From IH12 sp041987265 (GTDB taxonomy: Bacteria > Pseudomonadota > Alphaproteobacteria > Caulobacterales > Hyphomonadaceae): 7,862 nt of DNA. Positions 6,249 through 7,862 of the stretch are shown in pieces. Under the pieces are notes generated by a model. The model was not told where the DNA came from. It saw only the letters and a program-made list of their open reading frames with translations, and did no database searches. The position numbers and the translations under genes are program-made. Positions within the stretch are counted from its first letter, which is position 1. Each line of letters starts with the position of its first letter. The stretch is from the NCBI GenBank assembly GCA_041987265.1, contig JBHIWT010000167.1, positions 1 through 7,862 on the forward strand, read 5' to 3'.

Positions 6249-6800
6249 CTATTGCCGGTCGTTGCGGTGGCTTTCGATAGCTGCGTGGAGCTCAGCCTGT
6301 GTGACGACGTTATCTGAATCTGTGTCGATTGACTGGAAACGCTCCAGCGCCCGTTCCGAGAATTCGGCGTAGGTCACATCCTGTTGCTCCGCGCGTCTGC
6401 CATTGCCCGCGAACGCTGCACGCATTCTGCGACCTGAGCCTTGCTTCGCGGCGCCATCAGGGCTTGAGCCGAACTCTGACGCGGACAATTCGCCATCGCC
6501 GTCCTGGTCAAGCGCGGCGAAACGTGCGGCCTTGGCGGCTTCGCGTCGGGCATCACGGGCGGCGACCCGTTCCGCGTTTGTGATTACGCCGTCGCTATTT
6601 GTATCCTGCGCGGCGAACTGGGCCTGAAGCGCGGTCGTAAATTCGGCGCGCGTCAATTGTCCATCCTGGTTCTGGTCATGTCGCAGCATGCCGAAAGGGC
6701 CTCCGGGGCCGGGTCCGCGTTGTGCGAGGGCGGATGGGCTTAATGCGCCGCAGACTGCGAGGACGGCGAGCGAGCTGACGAGAAGGGGTGCGGGTTTCAT
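6249..6800 (-). CDS. Secreted EF-hand calcium-binding protein
   Basis: A 183-residue exported protein. I chose the ATG at 6800 because a GAGG lies six bases upstream and the protein then begins with a clean signal peptide (residues 1-26, cleavage likely after ALA, before QRG). A longer in-frame reading to 6902 would hide this signal peptide. Four EF-hand loops are visible: 42-53 (D-x-N-x-D-G), 66-77 (D-x-N-x-D-G), 98-109 (D-x-D-x-D-G) and 159-170 (D-x-D-x-D-N), each ending in Glu at loop position 12. A fifth, decayed loop appears at 135-146: VTYAEF matches the back half, but positions 1, 3 and 5 are Arg, Ala and Gln. Basic Ala/Arg-rich linkers join the units. It probably binds calcium in the periplasm as buffer or sensor. 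It is the first gene of a likely operon with the two-component pair, so it may be either a target or an accessory sensor of that system (inference). Confidence 0.9.
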   Translation of the reverse strand: MKPAPLLVSSLAVLAVCGALSPSALAQRGPGPGGPFGMLRHDQNQDGQLTRAEFTTALQAQFAAQDTNSDGVITNAERVAARDARREAAKAARFAALDQDGDGELSASEFGSSPDGAAKQGSGRRMRAAFAGNGRRAEQQDVTYAEFSERALERFQSIDTDSDNVVTQAELHAAIESHRNDRQ

Positions 6801-6806
6801 TTTGAG

Positions 6807-6810
6807 CCTC
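6807..6810 (-). promoter_or_regulatory. Shine-Dalgarno of the EF-hand gene
   Basis: On the minus strand GAGG ends six bases before the ATG at 6800, within a purine-rich AGGAAACGAGG. It supports the shorter reading that begins with the signal peptide. Confidence 0.7.
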
Positions 6811-6827
6811 GTTTCCTGGGGCGGGCA

Positions 6828-6862
6828 ATCCGCCTTTTGAAAGGCCTTTCTCGCAGGCGGAT
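6828..6862 (-). promoter_or_regulatory. Nested inverted repeat in the EF-hand leader
   Basis: ATCCGCCT (6828-6835) and AGGCGGAT (6855-6862) are perfect 8-bp inverted arms. The 19-nt interval between them contains a perfect 12-bp palindrome, GAAAGGCCTTTC (6839-6850). The element lies 28-62 bases upstream of the EF-hand ATG, just before its Shine-Dalgarno. It could be a dimeric regulator's operator in the DNA or a structured leader in the RNA. There is no following T-run on either strand, so a simple intrinsic terminator is unlikely. Confidence 0.45.
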
Positions 6863-6924
6863 ATCTGCCAGGAATGCCGGGACTGATGGTTCTTTGTCGC
6901 AAATTGTGTCGGGTCTGCGGTTCC

Positions 6925-6953
6925 CTGTTCGGTATGTGATTGATTTTGAACAG
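6925..6953. repeat. Inverted repeat CTGTTC-N17-GAACAG in divergent intergenic region
   Basis: Arms at 6925-6930 and 6948-6953 are perfect 6-bp inverted repeats, 23 bp centre to centre. They sit between the divergent EF-hand and secF genes, followed by an A/T-rich TAATATTTT. This position suits a regulator site, but 6-bp arms alone are weak evidence. Confidence 0.3.
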
Positions 6954-6960
6954 TAATATT

Positions 6961-6980
6961 TTGCGCGCTTTGCCGCGCAG
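6961..6980. repeat. GC-rich hairpin upstream of secF promoter
   Basis: TGCGCG (6962-6967) pairs with CGCGCA (6974-6979) around a 6-nt loop, with a possible extra U-G pair outside. No T-run follows, so I do not call it a terminator; its role is unknown. Confidence 0.3.
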
Positions 6981-6996
6981 CAGAGGCCTTGTGGGG

Positions 6997-7026
6997 TTGG
7001 GAAGTGTCCCGAATTGTCGTTATAAG
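6997..7026 (+). promoter_or_regulatory. Candidate promoter of secF
   Basis: TTGGGA (6997-7002) and TATAAG (7021-7026) are separated by 18 nt and match the sigma-70 type consensus at four and five of six positions. A start near 7033 would give a leader of about 35 nt before the secF ATG. The presence of a promoter fits secF having no co-directional gene upstream. Confidence 0.4.
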
Positions 7027-7066
7027 CGTCCACCTGACCGGACCTGATTGAATCTTGGATTTGTGT

Positions 7067-7862
7067 ATGTGGTGGAACGCCAAACCTGCAGAAAACTCGG
7101 CTGAACTGAGCCCCAATGCGATTCCGTTCATGCGCTGGCGGATGCTTGGCGTTGTGGTGACGGTGATCGTCGCTCTGGGATCGATCGGTGCGCTGGCGAC
7201 CATGGGGTTGAACCTCGGCCTGGACTTTACTGGTGGCGTCCTGATCGAGGCGTCACAGGCTACGGCTTTCGACGTTGGCGCGGTTCGGGATCAGGTCGCA
7301 GGAGCCGGCTTCGCGGAAAGCGCGGTGACGCTGACAGATGGCGGTAATACTGCGGTTATTCGCGTGCCGCTTGGTGCAACAGGCGGCGATGTTCAGGCGG
7401 TTGCGACGCAGATTACCCAATCGCTGGGACCGAATGTCGAGATCCTGAAGGCGGACGCGGTCGGACCTAAGGTGAGCGGCGAGCTGTTCTGGAAGGGCGT
7501 TACGGCCAGCCTCCTCGCCGTTGTCGTCATCGGCATCTATGTCTGGTTCCGCTTTGAATCGAAGTTCGGCTGGGCGGCCCTGATTACCACCTTCCATGAT
7601 GCTCTGGCGGTTGTTGGGCTGTTCGCCGTGACACGGATGACGTTTGATCTGACGATCGTCGCCGGCGTGCTCACGGTCGCGGGTTATTCGATCAACGATA
7701 CCGTCGTCGTATTCGACCGGATTCGCGAGACGCTGCGCAAGTACAAGAAACTTCCTCTTGCCGAGGTGATTGACATCTCGGTGACGGCGACGCTCTCACG
7801 CACACTGATGACTTCTGGAACGACGCTGCTGGCCGGGATCGCGATGATGGTTCTGGGCGGAC
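7067..7862 (+). CDS. secF: Protein translocase subunit SecF, N-terminal part
   Basis: The frame is open to the window end and gives the first 265 residues; roughly the last 50 are missing by comparison with E. coli SecF. SecF works with SecD in the inner membrane and uses proton flow to help pull proteins through SecYEG. Visible are TM1 (about 26-48), the signature LGLDFTGGVLIEAS (50-63), a small periplasmic domain (about 64-140), VGPKVSGELFWKG, then helices with GYSINDTVVVFDRIRE and TLSRTLMTSGTTLLAG. All of these are typical of the family. The ATG at 7067 has no strong Shine-Dalgarno; in-frame TTG codons at 7055 and 7061 are alternatives, and a stop at 7049 bounds the start. In many bacteria secF directly follows secD. 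Here the upstream neighbour is the divergent EF-hand gene, so secD must lie elsewhere or downstream. Confidence 0.96.
   Translation, partial: MWWNAKPAENSAELSPNAIPFMRWRMLGVVVTVIVALGSIGALATMGLNLGLDFTGGVLIEASQATAFDVGAVRDQVAGAGFAESAVTLTDGGNTAVIRVPLGATGGDVQAVATQITQSLGPNVEILKADAVGPKVSGELFWKGVTASLLAVVVIGIYVWFRFESKFGWAALITTFHDALAVVGLFAVTRMTFDLTIVAGVLTVAGYSINDTVVVFDRIRETLRKYKKLPLAEVIDISVTATLSRTLMTSGTTLLAGIAMMVLGG

Noticed and set aside
6839..6850. GAAAGGCCTTTC palindrome as a rho-independent terminator
   Set aside because: There is no T-run after it on either strand and it lies upstream of a ribosome site rather than after a gene.
7253..7597. 114-codon minus-strand frame inside secF
   Set aside because: Shadow of the secF frame, which shows all family signatures.

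Overview
The window looks like a chromosomal segment of a GC-rich alphaproteobacterium. I suspect the Caulobacterales/Hyphomonadaceae side of the class, but that rests only on protein style (a queA-tgt pair, a small alphaproteobacterial-type lipoprotein, an MHS transporter with a large periplasmic insert) and on no database search. Coding density is high, and there are no transposases, phage genes or CRISPR arrays. The layout is that of a normal core-genome region rather than a mobile island.

Left part (1-2202): the 3' end of queA runs into tgt with an 8-nt overlap. These are two enzymes of the queuosine tRNA-modification pathway. A predicted lipoprotein gene faces tgt, and the two genes overlap by 4 nt at their stops. 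A tRNA-Lys(UUU) gene follows, with a perfect TTGACA -35 element upstream.

Middle (2376-6171): an MHS-type major facilitator transporter is followed by a convergent sensor-kinase gene, again overlapping by 4 nt. The kinase is translationally coupled (ATGA overlap) to an OmpR-type response regulator lying upstream of it on the minus strand.

Right part (6249-7862): a secreted EF-hand protein lies on the minus strand just before the regulator. The probable transcription order is therefore EF-hand protein, response regulator, histidine kinase, which suggests a calcium- or envelope-related signalling operon (inference). Its leader contains a nested inverted repeat. After a 266-bp divergent intergenic region comes secF on the plus strand, cut by the window end and with no secD directly upstream.

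Points most worth a second look: the Tgt homologue has Ser at two of its four zinc-ligand positions; the EF-hand protein appears to carry a fifth, decayed EF-hand unit; the transporter has a periplasmic insert of about 115 residues with two cysteines; the EF-hand leader has a palindrome inside an inverted repeat; and secF is apparently separated from secD. I did not find convincing evidence for a wholly new multi-gene system.
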